Shown in pieces: positions 45,101 to 58,729 of a stretch of DNA of 64,000 bases (within the stretch, counting starts at the first letter, position 1; each line of letters starts with the position of its first letter). The DNA is from a bacterium (GTDB taxonomy: Bacteria; Myxococcota; UBA727; JAUIJE01). The position numbers and the translations under genes were made by a program. Location: NCBI GenBank assembly GCA_030431455.1, contig JAUIJE010000001.1, positions 248,001-312,000 of the forward strand. The letters run 5' to 3'. The notes under the pieces were generated by a model, which saw only the letters and a list, made by a program, of their open reading frames with translations, had not been told where the DNA came from and searched no databases.

Positions 45101-45815
45101 TCCGCCTGACCCAGCCCACTGTGCGGGCAGTCAAACGCCACTTGGATGCGCTGCACGATGGGATGCAAATCCTCGGACACTTCACCGCCGAACTGACCGA
45201 CGACGTGGTCGCCGACCTGCGCGCGGCCGCCGATGTGCGCGATCACGAAATCGAACAGCTGCAAAAGGCACACGTCGCCCACGAGGGCCTTTTGCAGCAG
45301 GTGGACGACGTGCTCGCCCAGCTCGACAGCAAAAAACCCTGGCAAGGCCTTGCCGACATCGCAGATGCGCTCTCGGCGGTGAAGGACGCGTACAAGGCCG
45401 AACGCAAGCAGCGCATCCTTCTGCAAGAAGAACAGGCCCAAGCCGCGCGGTCCCGGCTGAAGGCGCGGGCCGGCTTTGCCACGCTGACCGCCGACCAGGC
45501 GCACAAGGTGCTGCGGCCGATCAAAGACGCCCAGGCCCAGACCGGCGAAGACGCCTACGCCCCGACTCTGCTCCAGCTCAAAGAAGGCTTTGAGGCCAAG
45601 CTGCGCGAAGCCGAGGACCACGCCAACGACATCCTCGACCAGCTCTTGTCCGAAAAACCCGGCGACGAAGGCGTCACCGTCGAGAAGGTGCGCATCACGC
45701 TCAAGGGGCGTGAAATCTCGACCCAGGCAGAACTCGACGCGCTGCTCGACGAGGTGCGATCGCGCATCGAGGACAAACTCGACGAAGACAAAGGCATTCG
45801 CGTGAGGATCATCTC

Positions 45816-45819
<4 letters not shown>
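42166..45819 (+). CDS. brxC: BREX P-loop ATPase BrxC
   Basis: A 1217-residue giant ATPase, the BREX motor/scaffold. The N terminus RELFVSDVTRDIPPVVYFHE is characteristic of BrxC/PglY. Walker A is SGFYGSGKSSFAKLLGMAL (about residues 88-106) and Walker B is ATLFVVVDEVSQYVLSHKDR (about 280-299). The middle contains winged-helix-like regions (LTPTTSDLVAKCLYDRLDRG-type, here LPTTSDLVAKCLYDRL), and the C-terminal third is a long coiled coil with many Glu, Lys and Gln (residues about 1030-1150). It probably couples ATP hydrolysis to recognition of unmethylated DNA with PglX and PglZ. ATGA overlap with pglX. Confidence 0.93.
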
Positions 45820-50276
<4,457 letters not shown>

Positions 50277-50323
50277 ACTGGGTAAGTATATGTTTGTGAA
50301 GGATTTTTCGCTGATTTCGAGGA

Positions 50324-50345
50324 TAAGGTAAAAAGTTTTACCTTA
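50324..50345. promoter_or_regulatory. AT-rich 22-bp inverted repeat inside the BREX operon
   Basis: TAAGGTAAAA-AG-TTTTACCTTA has perfect 10-bp arms and a 2-base centre. It lies in the 79-base AT-rich gap between pglX and the inserted ATPase gene, the only such low-GC gap in the island, 10 bases before the ATPase ATG. It could be an operator, an insertion footprint, or a weak terminator/promoter unit carried in with the ATPase gene. Confidence 0.7.
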
Positions 50346-50355
50346 CGGGTACGCC

Positions 50356-51816
50356 ATGTGGGATTTCTACGGACGAGCCAAAGAAAGAGCACAGATGCAG
50401 AGCATCTTGTCTCGCCGTCGATGGTTCTTCGCCCGCATCACAGGTCGGAGGCGCATCGGCAAGACGACCCTCGTGCAACGCGCTCTTCGCGAGGTCGACG
50501 GGATTCCCGTCCTGTATGTCCAGATTCCCGACTCGGCTCCCGCGGGCGTTCTCGCCGCCGTGGGGAGTGCGATGGAGATTTTCGAGCTGACGCGGCACTA
50601 CGAGCCTCCAAAAACGCTGCTTCAGCTCGCTCACCTCATCCAAGACCTGGCCCGCGCGGGCTACGTCGTCGCCCTGGATGAGTTTCAGTACTTCAGTCGG
50701 AAGCCGTTGTTTGAGTTCACCTCGCACCTTCAAGCGGTGGTCGATGAGCTCTCGGCGCAGGCCGCAGACGTGCCCGGCGGGTTGGTGGTGCTCGGGTCGT
50801 TGCATGCTGAGCTGGTGGCGCTGCTGGAGGACCGACAGGCCCCGCTCTACAACCGAACCACCGATCACATCGAACTCGACCACCTCGACACCGCCTCGGT
50901 GTTGACGATTCTGAAGGCGCACGCCGACACCACATCCGAGCGATTGCTGTTCTTGTGGAACCTCTTCGAAGGCGTCCCCAAGTTCTATCGGGATTGCTTC
51001 GAACAAGGGGTCATCGGGTCTGACCGCCGCGCACTGCTGCGCAAGATGTTCTTTCAATCGTCATCACCGCTGCGCACGGAGGCAGAGAACTGGTTCTTGA
51101 GCGAACTCCGCGGGCGTTACGACGTGGTGCTCAAGTTCGTCAGCAAGAACCCCGGTTGTACCAACGGTGACATCGTCGCTCATGTGCGGGAAATCTCCGT
51201 GGAGAACGCAGACCAGGTCGGTGGTCATCTCAAGATTCTGCGCGACAAGTACCGCATGCTCGAGCGCAAGGTGCCGATCTTCGCCCAGGCGACATCCAAG
51301 AAGGGGCGCTACTACATCCGCGACAACTTCCTCCGTTCGTGGCTGGCTGCCCTGGCAGACCCGGTGGCGGCGCTCAACTTCCGTCCCGAGGAGCAGCTTG
51401 TCGAGAGGGCCGACGAACGATTGAAGGTGGCGGAGGGCTATGCACTGGAGCGGCTCGCGGCCCAGCTCTATGAAGAGCGGAGTCGCCTTGGCATCGGCGA
51501 TTTTGCCCTGACCAAACGCATCGAGGGGTATTGGAACAAGGCCGAGACCGAACTCGACTTGGTGGCTCTCGATGAGGAGAGCAAAATCGTTCGGTTCGGT
51601 ACCTGCAAACGAAACGCCGACAAGCTCCTGCCCGACCTCAAGAACTATGATGGGCACATCCAGAGGTTCTTGGATGCCCACGCGCGCTTGCAGACCTGGC
51701 GCATCGAGCGTGTGGCGATCGCGCCGAACATCCCACAGAGTCTGCGACCCCAGCTCGAAAGAGCGGGGTATCGCCCCCAAGATCTCGCCGACCTGAGCCA
51801 GGGGCTGATGCCATGA
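50356..51816 (+). CDS. Archaeal-type AAA ATPase with DUF234-like C-terminal domain, inserted in the BREX operon
   Basis: A 486-residue STAND/AAA-type ATPase. It opens MWDFYGRAKERAQMQSIL, the F-x-G-R-x-x-E-hook of this family. Walker A is ARITGRRRIGKTTLVQRALR (about 29-48) and Walker B is YVVALDEFQYFSRK (about 104-117); a winged helix around residues 265-330 follows. The C-terminal DUF234/PD-(D/E)XK-like domain includes RIEGYWNKAETELDLVALDE and VRFGTCKRN, that is, E-x-D-L-V-A and F-x-x-C-K. That is close to the nuclease-like core of such ATPases. It is not a canonical BREX gene. The 79-base low-GC gap before it and the ATGA coupling to pglZ suggest a later insertion that kept the operon working. 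Confidence 0.85.
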   Translation: MWDFYGRAKERAQMQSILSRRRWFFARITGRRRIGKTTLVQRALREVDGIPVLYVQIPDSAPAGVLAAVGSAMEIFELTRHYEPPKTLLQLAHLIQDLARAGYVVALDEFQYFSRKPLFEFTSHLQAVVDELSAQAADVPGGLVVLGSLHAELVALLEDRQAPLYNRTTDHIELDHLDTASVLTILKAHADTTSERLLFLWNLFEGVPKFYRDCFEQGVIGSDRRALLRKMFFQSSSPLRTEAENWFLSELRGRYDVVLKFVSKNPGCTNGDIVAHVREISVENADQVGGHLKILRDKYRMLERKVPIFAQATSKKGRYYIRDNFLRSWLAALADPVAALNFRPEEQLVERADERLKVAEGYALERLAAQLYEERSRLGIGDFALTKRIEGYWNKAETELDLVALDEESKIVRFGTCKRNADKLLPDLKNYDGHIQRFLDAHARLQTWRIERVAIAPNIPQSLRPQLERAGYRPQDLADLSQGLMP

Positions 51817-54665
51817 GGTCTGAGGTCCGCGCTGCGCCCGTCTCCGCTGCCCTTCGCGCCGAGGTGTCTTCTTCGGTGCAGAAGCATGGCTTGGTCGTGT
51901 GGCTCGATGCCGAGTCGAGGTACGACGCCTTTGTCGATGCGCTCCTGGTCGACGACGGACCCCCTTTCTCGGTGGTCGCCTTTCGCGGGAGCTTCTTGGA
52001 GACGATGCTGGCGCTGGAGCCGCTGACGGCGGGGACCGATCCGCCGCGTGTTCTGGTGCATCTGCCCGGGTTCAACAATGACACTGTGCGCGTCACACCT
52101 TTGTACGACTTGTTCGCCGCTGGCACGCGGTTCGAAAAGGCGCTGCCGACCCTGGTGACCGAAGCGGCCGCAGGGTTGGTGCAAGCCGAGCTTGTCGACG
52201 GGTTTTTGGCCCAAGGCGACGTGACCCTCGAGGCCGCGGATGGGTGGCTCGCGAGCCAGCTGGCGGACGAGACCGGCGGCATCGCGTCCGAGCTGCAACG
52301 CGCAGGTTTTCCTGGCTTCATCAGTCGACTGCTGGAGCGCGGCGCCGGGCGCTATGTCGCGACCGAAGAGACCAGGGCAGCCCTTGCCGACTTCTTGTCT
52401 CGGCGCCTCGGCATTGCGTCGTCGTGGTGGGAAGACCTCGGGAAAAGTGGTGAGGGTGCCGGCGACTATGCGTTCGTCGCGTCGTCGTGGGTGCTCGCCG
52501 TGGAATACGTGCACGACTTGACCCATCCGCCGTACGACGAGCGATTGGCCCCCCTCAAAGCCCTGCCCAAAGCCACGGTCGAAAGGTGCCAAGCCCTCGC
52601 GCAGTACCTGCGTGAGCACCATGCGGAGCACTACCAGCAGTCCGCGGACAACACCGAAGAGCTTTTGGTCATCGACCAGCAGAGCGCGCGGGCCGAAGAC
52701 CTGGGTCAGGTCGACACATTCAAGTTCGAGGAGCAGCGCATCTTCGATGGCACCATCGCGGCACTGGAGAGCGGCCAGTACGCCATGGCCCACGAGTGGG
52801 CGCAGCTCCGTGCGGCCGGCGGCTCATTTTGGCTTCAGGGTGAGCCCAACCGCATCGCGGCGTGGTCGCTGCTCTTGCATGCCGCGGAGTTGGGGGTTGC
52901 CCTCGACGGGGCCTCAGAGGCCCCCACGAACGCCACGGTGGCGGAGGTGGTCGATGCCTATGTTGCACGCGGGGTGGCCGTCGACGGCGCGCATCGACGG
53001 CTCGAACAGCGGCGCTTGGTGCTTCATCCACATTTGCCCGCGTACCACCGCATCCGAGCCTGCCTCAACGAGATGCGGTCCCGCTGGCGCTCGTGGGCCG
53101 ATCAATGGGCCGACGCGTTCAACGCGGCTTGTCGTACGCACGGCTTTGTGGCCGAGAGCGCCTTGCAGCAGCGGCGGCTTTTCGACGACGTGGTGATGCC
53201 GCAAGTCGAGGCGGGCACGGTGGCGTACTTCGTCGTGGATGCTCTTCGCTTCGAGATGGCCGAAGAGCTCAGACGTTCGATCGGCGACGAAGCGCGGTCG
53301 ATGATCACGCTTCGGCCAAGACTCGCCGAGCTGCCGACCGTCACCGAGGTGGGCATGAACGCCCTGGCTCCCGTCCATGACGGCGGCGCTCTGCACCCCG
53401 AAGTGAAGGGGGGCAGTCTCAAGGGGTTTCAACAAGGTGCGTTTCGCGTGTTCGACCCCAAAACGCGGCAAAAGGCGATGCACCAGCGCGTCGGTGGCAC
53501 CCAATGTCCCTGGATGAAGCTTGGCGATGTGTTGGCCCGCGACGAAAAGAAGCTCAAAGAGACCGTCTCGAAAGCCCGGCTGCTGGTGGTGCACTCGCTG
53601 GAGATCGACAACGCGGGCGAAAAGGGCCTCGGTCCCTCTGCCTTCGACCATGCACTTCAGGATCTCAAAGCGGCTTGGCGGTTGCTCCGAGACGCTGGCG
53701 TACAACGGTTTGTCATCACGTCGGACCACGGCTTCTTGCTTCTGCACGGCGGAGGCCAACAACCAATCAAACACGGCAACAAGAAGACCCCCAATCGACG
53801 CTACGTGCTCTCGGCGGCGGAGGCGGACCATCCCGGCGAGTTGCGCGTTTCGTTCAAGGAGCTCGGCTATCAGGGCGACAACTTGCAGCTGATGATGCCG
53901 GAGACGACGGCGCCGTTTGACATCGGCCAGCGCGACACGTCGTTTGTGCATGGGGGCAACAGTCTGCAGGAGCGGGTCATCCCCGTGCTCACCCTCGAAC
54001 ACGAGGGGATGCGCGGGGGCGATGGTCTGACCTACCGCATCCAGGCCAAGGCCGGCGATGGTCTCTTGGGCATGCACTGCATCGAACTGACGGTGATGCC
54101 CACAGGGCCGCAGGCGGGCTTGTTCGGCGGGGCCGAGAGCGTGGAACTTGGGTTGCGGCCCCAGGACCCGGCGCGAAGCCTCGTTGTGGTTCCTTGCCAG
54201 ACCCGCCCCGAAGGCCATCTACACGGCAGCGTCATCCATGCTCCGGTGGGAAAAGAGATCGAACTTTTCTTTCGGGTGCAGGGCCCTGAACAAGGACGGC
54301 AACAAGTCGAGCTGCACCACACCGGTGCGGCCGTCGACGTCGAGCCTTGCACCGTGGCCGGCCGGTTTGCCGTCGAGGTCTTGGGTCTCGCCGCCTCAGA
54401 GCAAACGGGGGAGGCCGAGGGGCCCGCCTCCGACAAGATGGCATGGCTCAGCGAGTTCGACGACGAGGGGGTGCGCGATGTGTTTAGGCATTTGGCCGAG
54501 CACGGCAACCTGACCGAGTCGGAAGCGGCCAAGATGGTGGGCGGGCCGAGGGCGTTGAGACGGTTCTCGCGGAACTTTGAAACGTACCGGCAACGACTTC
54601 CGTTCAACGCGCGCATCGAAACGGTGGCCGGCGTGAAGCGCTACGTCCGCGAGGGCGAACGATGA
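51813..54665 (+). CDS. pglZ: BREX alkaline-phosphatase-superfamily protein PglZ
   Basis: A 950-residue PglZ, the signature BREX protein. The alkaline-phosphatase-fold core shows GTVAYFVVDALRFEMAEELR (about 466-485, metal-binding Asp) and FVITSDHGFLLLHGGGQQ (about 634-651, Asp-His). The N-terminal third is helical. The last ~72 residues (from AWLSEFDDEGVRDVFRHLAE through VAGVKRYVREG) are a discrete winged-helix-like domain shared with the zinc-ribbon protein three genes downstream. It acts as a metal-dependent phosphodiesterase/nuclease in related systems and is essential for BREX. Start overlaps the inserted ATPase stop (ATGA). Confidence 0.95.
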   Translation: MRSEVRAAPVSAALRAEVSSSVQKHGLVVWLDAESRYDAFVDALLVDDGPPFSVVAFRGSFLETMLALEPLTAGTDPPRVLVHLPGFNNDTVRVTPLYDLFAAGTRFEKALPTLVTEAAAGLVQAELVDGFLAQGDVTLEAADGWLASQLADETGGIASELQRAGFPGFISRLLERGAGRYVATEETRAALADFLSRRLGIASSWWEDLGKSGEGAGDYAFVASSWVLAVEYVHDLTHPPYDERLAPLKALPKATVERCQALAQYLREHHAEHYQQSADNTEELLVIDQQSARAEDLGQVDTFKFEEQRIFDGTIAALESGQYAMAHEWAQLRAAGGSFWLQGEPNRIAAWSLLLHAAELGVALDGASEAPTNATVAEVVDAYVARGVAVDGAHRRLEQRRLVLHPHLPAYHRIRACLNEMRSRWRSWADQWADAFNAACRTHGFVAESALQQRRLFDDVVMPQVEAGTVAYFVVDALRFEMAEELRRSIGDEARSMITLRPRLAELPTVTEVGMNALAPVHDGGALHPEVKGGSLKGFQQGAFRVFDPKTRQKAMHQRVGGTQCPWMKLGDVLARDEKKLKETVSKARLLVVHSLEIDNAGEKGLGPSAFDHALQDLKAAWRLLRDAGVQRFVITSDHGFLLLHGGGQQPIKHGNKKTPNRRYVLSAAEADHPGELRVSFKELGYQGDNLQLMMPETTAPFDIGQRDTSFVHGGNSLQERVIPVLTLEHEGMRGGDGLTYRIQAKAGDGLLGMHCIELTVMPTGPQAGLFGGAESVELGLRPQDPARSLVVVPCQTRPEGHLHGSVIHAPVGKEIELFFRVQGPEQGRQQVELHHTGAAVDVEPCTVAGRFAVEVLGLAASEQTGEAEGPASDKMAWLSEFDDEGVRDVFRHLAEHGNLTESEAAKMVGGPRALRRFSRNFETYRQRLPFNARIETVAGVKRYVREGER

Positions 54666-54674
54666 GGGACGACC

Positions 54675-56018
54675 ATGACTGAGCTCAGCAAACGCGACAT
54701 CGAACACATCTTCGAAAAGCTGCGCAACGGCCTCGTGCCGGAGCGTGCGGTCGAGGCTTTTGCGGTGGGCATTGAGAAGCGGCGCGACGAGCTCAAGCGA
54801 CAACTCGATTTGGTGAGCAGCAAGAAAGGCAATGAGGGAAACACAAAGTTTCTGCGAGGCGCATACGGGTGTGGCAAGACCTTCACCGCGCGGCTGGCCA
54901 TTCACGATGCGCAAAAACGCGGCTTTGCCACCAGCTTTGTGGTGGTTTCGGACAACGACCTCCGCTTTCACCAGTTCGACGAGGTCTACCGCAAGGTCAT
55001 GAACGAACTGAGCACGGAGTCGTGCGAGCGTGGCGCGTTGGGTGACATTCTCGATCGCTGGATCGGCGAGGTGGAGGATGGACTGATCGACGGCGGGGAG
55101 GACGACTCTGCCCCCGACTTTGACGAAAAGGTGCGCAAACGGATCGACGCAGATCTGACCGCCGCGACCGGGGGCAAGATCCCCCAAGACTTCATTCGCG
55201 TCGTTCAGACCATTTTTGACCTCAAGCAAAAGGGCGAGACCGCGGAAGCCGGCGCGTTGATCAGTTGGCTTTCCGGAAGTCCCAATGTTGCGGCTTCGGC
55301 AAAGCGCGCGGCCGACATCAAAGGGGACATCGGCAGCCGCGCAGCCCTCGACTACCTGCGTGGCGTCTTGGAAATCGTCAAGGCCGCCGGCTATGCAGGG
55401 TTGGTGATCGTCATCGACGAGGCGGAGACGATTCTGCGGATGCCCCGCAAAGACTCGAGACACAAATCGCTCAACGGCATCCGGCAGATTGCCGATGCTG
55501 CAGGGTCATTTCCCGGGATGTTGTGGGTCTTTACGGGGACCCCTGAGTTCTTCGACAGCAAACGAGGGGTAGAGGGTCTCCCACCCTTGGCCGACCGACT
55601 GCGCTTTCAGAAAAGTGGTGCGTTCGCGAGCCTGAGACAGCCTCAGCTCGAACTCAAACAGTTCGACGCCCAGCGCCTGAAAGAAGTCGCGCTGAAGCTT
55701 CGTGAGCTTTTCCCCACCAAGGACCGGCGCCGTCTTGAGGCGAAGGTCAGCGATGAGTTCATCGGGATGCTTGTCGACCAGGTCACACAGGGGTTCAAAG
55801 GGCACGTGGGTGTGGTGCCACGGACCTTCCTGCGCGAGTTTTTGAACCAAATGGATTTGGTCGAGCAGGAAGGGGACGAGTACGACCCAGCTGCGCAGTA
55901 TTCGTTCGCCGCCCGTGAGCTCACGCCGGAAGAGAAGGCGGCCATGGAGGGGAGAGGACCGACCGACCCCGCCACCGATGAGGACGACGACTTCATCCCC
56001 GCCGCGGAGGTCTTTTGA
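54675..56018 (+). CDS. brxD: BREX ATPase BrxD
   Basis: A 447-residue ATP-binding protein of the BrxD family (DUF2791), found in BREX types 2 and 6. It begins MTELSKRDIEHIFEKLRNGL. Walker A is FLRGAYGCGKTFTARLAI (about 60-77), Walker B is GLVIVIDEAETILRMPRKDS (about 240-259), and sensor-like MLWVFTGTPEFFDSKRGVEG follows. The ending is acidic (TDEDDDFIPAAEVF). It lies 9 bases after pglZ and its stop overlaps the TTG start of the helicase, so brxD and brxHI are translated together, as expected for functional partners. Confidence 0.93.
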   Translation: MTELSKRDIEHIFEKLRNGLVPERAVEAFAVGIEKRRDELKRQLDLVSSKKGNEGNTKFLRGAYGCGKTFTARLAIHDAQKRGFATSFVVVSDNDLRFHQFDEVYRKVMNELSTESCERGALGDILDRWIGEVEDGLIDGGEDDSAPDFDEKVRKRIDADLTAATGGKIPQDFIRVVQTIFDLKQKGETAEAGALISWLSGSPNVAASAKRAADIKGDIGSRAALDYLRGVLEIVKAAGYAGLVIVIDEAETILRMPRKDSRHKSLNGIRQIADAAGSFPGMLWVFTGTPEFFDSKRGVEGLPPLADRLRFQKSGAFASLRQPQLELKQFDAQRLKEVALKLRELFPTKDRRRLEAKVSDEFIGMLVDQVTQGFKGHVGVVPRTFLREFLNQMDLVEQEGDEYDPAAQYSFAARELTPEEKAAMEGRGPTDPATDEDDDFIPAAEVF

Positions 56019-58726
56019 GCGTTTTCGCTCGTTTCGCCCCGCGCTTGCAGGAGGCCATCGTTGGCCGGCTCGGCTGGTCGAGCCTCAGACCCGTGCAAGA
56101 GCAGGCGGCAACGGCGATGCTCGACGGCAAGAACACCGTCATTCTTGCACCGACGGCAGGTGGCAAGACCGAAGCGTCGATGTTTCCGGTGCTCTCGAAG
56201 ATGGTGGAGAAACCTCCCGAGTCGGTGAGCGCGCTTTACATCGCTCCCATCAAGGCACTGCTGAACAACCAAGCGGCGCGCCTCGGTACGTACACGGAGA
56301 TGGTGGGACTTCGTCGTTTCCTGTGGCACGGGGATGTCGGTCAGGCAGACCGCAAAAAGTTCATCAACGACCCCGCGGCGTTGTTGATGACCACGCCGGA
56401 ATCACTCGAGGTCATGTTGATGTCAGCGCGGGTGCCCGCACCGCGGCTTTTCTCCGACCTGCGCTTCATTGTCATCGACGAGGTCCACGCGATGGCGGGG
56501 ACCGATCGCGGCGCCCACCTCATGAGCGTCATCGAGCGGATTCGGCGTCTGACGGACAATGACATTCAGCGCGCGGGGTTGAGCGCCACCGTGGGCAACC
56601 CCGACGCTATTCTTACTTGGCTCACGGGGACGTCGGAACGCGGCGGTGAGGTGATTGACCCTCCCAAGAAAAAGACCGCGCGTCAGCTTGCGGTATACCT
56701 CGAGCCGACCGAGATCGACCTTGCCCGGCACGCTGCGAAAAAGGCGTACGGGCACAAGAGCTTGATGTTCTGCGAGACGCGGGCCACGAGCGAGTCGATC
56801 GCAGACCACATGCGCAATCGCCGCACGGAAGTGCATGTACATCACAGCTCGGTGTCGCTCGAACAGCGCCAAGAGGCCGAGGCGAAGTTCGAAAAAGGGG
56901 AGAACACGGCCATCGTGTGTACGTCGACAATGGAACTCGGCATCGACGTCGGTGACCTCGACTACGTATTCCAAACCGGGGCTCCGTCCACGGTGAGCTC
57001 GTTCCTGCAACGGATGGGACGGACCGGGCGACGGCCAAACTCGACACCCAACATGACGTTCTTCTGCCTGGACCAGGAGCACGTCCTGCAGGCAGCAGCG
57101 TTGATCGAGCTGGCCAAGGAGGGGTGGGTCGAGCCCGTCGAGGTCCAGACACGATGTTGGCCTGCGCTGGTTCATCAGACGTTCGCCATCACGATGGAAC
57201 GAGGAAGCGTTCCGCGGACCGAGCTGTGGAATCAACTCAGGCGGGTGCCGGACTTTTCCGGCATCGACGACGATGAGTTCGACGAGATGGTCGACCACAT
57301 GGTGAGCCGCGCGTTCCTGTTCGAGAGCAGCGGCCGACTCGCGATGGGAGAACAGGCCGAGCGCTCCTATGGGCGACGCAACTGGATGGAGCTGTACGCT
57401 GTGTTCAGCACGCCCCAGTACTACCGCGTGTTCACGGGAAGCGGCGCCGACATCGGCTCGCTGGAGCAGAGCTTCATCGATCGCCTGGTCGAGGACATGT
57501 CGAGCTTCTTGCTCGGGGGACGTGCGTGGTTGGTGCAACACATCAATCACAAGAAGCGACAAATCACTGTCACCCCGGCGCCGCGCGGAAAGAAGCCAAG
57601 CTGGGGCGGCTTCGTCCCCAAGCTGTTGGGGTATGAAGTGTGTCAACGCGTAGCGACGCTTCTCCGTTCGGATGCCAGCATTGGGTATCTCGATGATGTG
57701 GCGCGGGCGATGCTCGACGAGGACCGGGCAGAGATGCGGTCGCTCCTTCTCAATACCACCCACGCCATCCAGCACGACGAAGACGGCCTCCGTTGGTGGA
57801 CGTACGCGGGCGGACGCATCAACCACACGTTGAAATATGCATTGGCGGAAAGCGCTGGGTGGAAGGTGGTCGCGGACAACTATCACGTCCGCATCGAGGG
57901 AGGGGCAACCCAAGGCGCCCTGGAAGAGCAGATCCAGAAGCTCAGGACGGAGGACTTCTGGAACGACATTGAACTATGGAAAGGCATCATTTCTCGCCTG
58001 CCGCCGTATCGGCTGTCGAAGTTTCAAGCCGCGCTGCCTCCGCGGTTCGAGAGTGAGACCATCGGGCGCTACATGCTCGATGCTGAAGGCACCCGTCGTT
58101 TTCTGAGCGCTGGAAAGGACGGAGCCACAGCATTTGAGTCGGCCATTTCAGCGTGGCGCCCGAAGGTACAAGAGGACCTCGACCTACCTCCGGCAAAGCT
58201 CGAACGGTCGGTTCGGCTTGTCGACGACCAGGCGGAGGCAGGGGACATCTGCCGGCGCCTGCGGAATGAATCCTACGTGGCGCTCGACATCGAGACGACG
58301 CTTCTCGAGCACGCCATCTGCGTCATTCAGCTGGCGACGCACACCGGTGTCTTCGTCCTTGATGCGCGCGCGTTGTCTGACCTCTCCCCGGTGGCGGAAC
58401 TGCTCGAGGATGCGGGCGTCACGAAGATCATTCACAACGCGGCGTTCGAGCGCGACTGTTTCGCCCAGATGAACATCAGCATTGCCAACGTGTTCGACAC
58501 CATGGTCGCTTCGAGGAAGCGGCGCGGCCGAGAAGCTGCCGGCGGCCACTCCCTCAGGGCTGTGTGCGCCCGAGAGTTGGGCATTGCCCTCAACAAGAGT
58601 GAGCAGAAATCGGACTGGAGGCAACGACCCCTTTCAGACGACCAGCTCAACTATGCGGCCCTCGACGTCGACGTCCTGATTCGGCTGTGGGACGTCTTCG
58701 AACCTCACGCGGAATCGGCGAGCTGA
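56015..58726 (+). CDS. brxHI: BREX Lhr-like helicase BrxHI with C-terminal RNase D-like exonuclease domain
   Basis: A 903-residue protein starting at a TTG that overlaps the brxD stop (TTGA). Residues 1-~600 are an Lhr-type superfamily 2 helicase: Q region LRPVQEQAATAM, motif I TVILAPTAGGKTEASM (about 43-58), motif II FIVIDEVHAMAGTDRGAH (about 150), motif III AGLSATVGNPD, and motif VI QRMGRTGRRPNS. Residues about 750-895 are a DEDDy 3'-5' exonuclease: SYVALDIETTLLEH (DxE), KIIHNAAFERDCFA, NVFDTMVASRKRRGRE and DDQLNYAALDVDVLIRLW (Tyr and Asp), as in RNase D. All four acidic residues and the Tyr are present, so it looks active. The fusion would couple unwinding to 3' strand digestion. Confidence 0.92.
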   Translation: MSVFARFAPRLQEAIVGRLGWSSLRPVQEQAATAMLDGKNTVILAPTAGGKTEASMFPVLSKMVEKPPESVSALYIAPIKALLNNQAARLGTYTEMVGLRRFLWHGDVGQADRKKFINDPAALLMTTPESLEVMLMSARVPAPRLFSDLRFIVIDEVHAMAGTDRGAHLMSVIERIRRLTDNDIQRAGLSATVGNPDAILTWLTGTSERGGEVIDPPKKKTARQLAVYLEPTEIDLARHAAKKAYGHKSLMFCETRATSESIADHMRNRRTEVHVHHSSVSLEQRQEAEAKFEKGENTAIVCTSTMELGIDVGDLDYVFQTGAPSTVSSFLQRMGRTGRRPNSTPNMTFFCLDQEHVLQAAALIELAKEGWVEPVEVQTRCWPALVHQTFAITMERGSVPRTELWNQLRRVPDFSGIDDDEFDEMVDHMVSRAFLFESSGRLAMGEQAERSYGRRNWMELYAVFSTPQYYRVFTGSGADIGSLEQSFIDRLVEDMSSFLLGGRAWLVQHINHKKRQITVTPAPRGKKPSWGGFVPKLLGYEVCQRVATLLRSDASIGYLDDVARAMLDEDRAEMRSLLLNTTHAIQHDEDGLRWWTYAGGRINHTLKYALAESAGWKVVADNYHVRIEGGATQGALEEQIQKLRTEDFWNDIELWKGIISRLPPYRLSKFQAALPPRFESETIGRYMLDAEGTRRFLSAGKDGATAFESAISAWRPKVQEDLDLPPAKLERSVRLVDDQAEAGDICRRLRNESYVALDIETTLLEHAICVIQLATHTGVFVLDARALSDLSPVAELLEDAGVTKIIHNAAFERDCFAQMNISIANVFDTMVASRKRRGREAAGGHSLRAVCARELGIALNKSEQKSDWRQRPLSDDQLNYAALDVDVLIRLWDVFEPHAESAS

Positions 58727-58729
58727 ACG

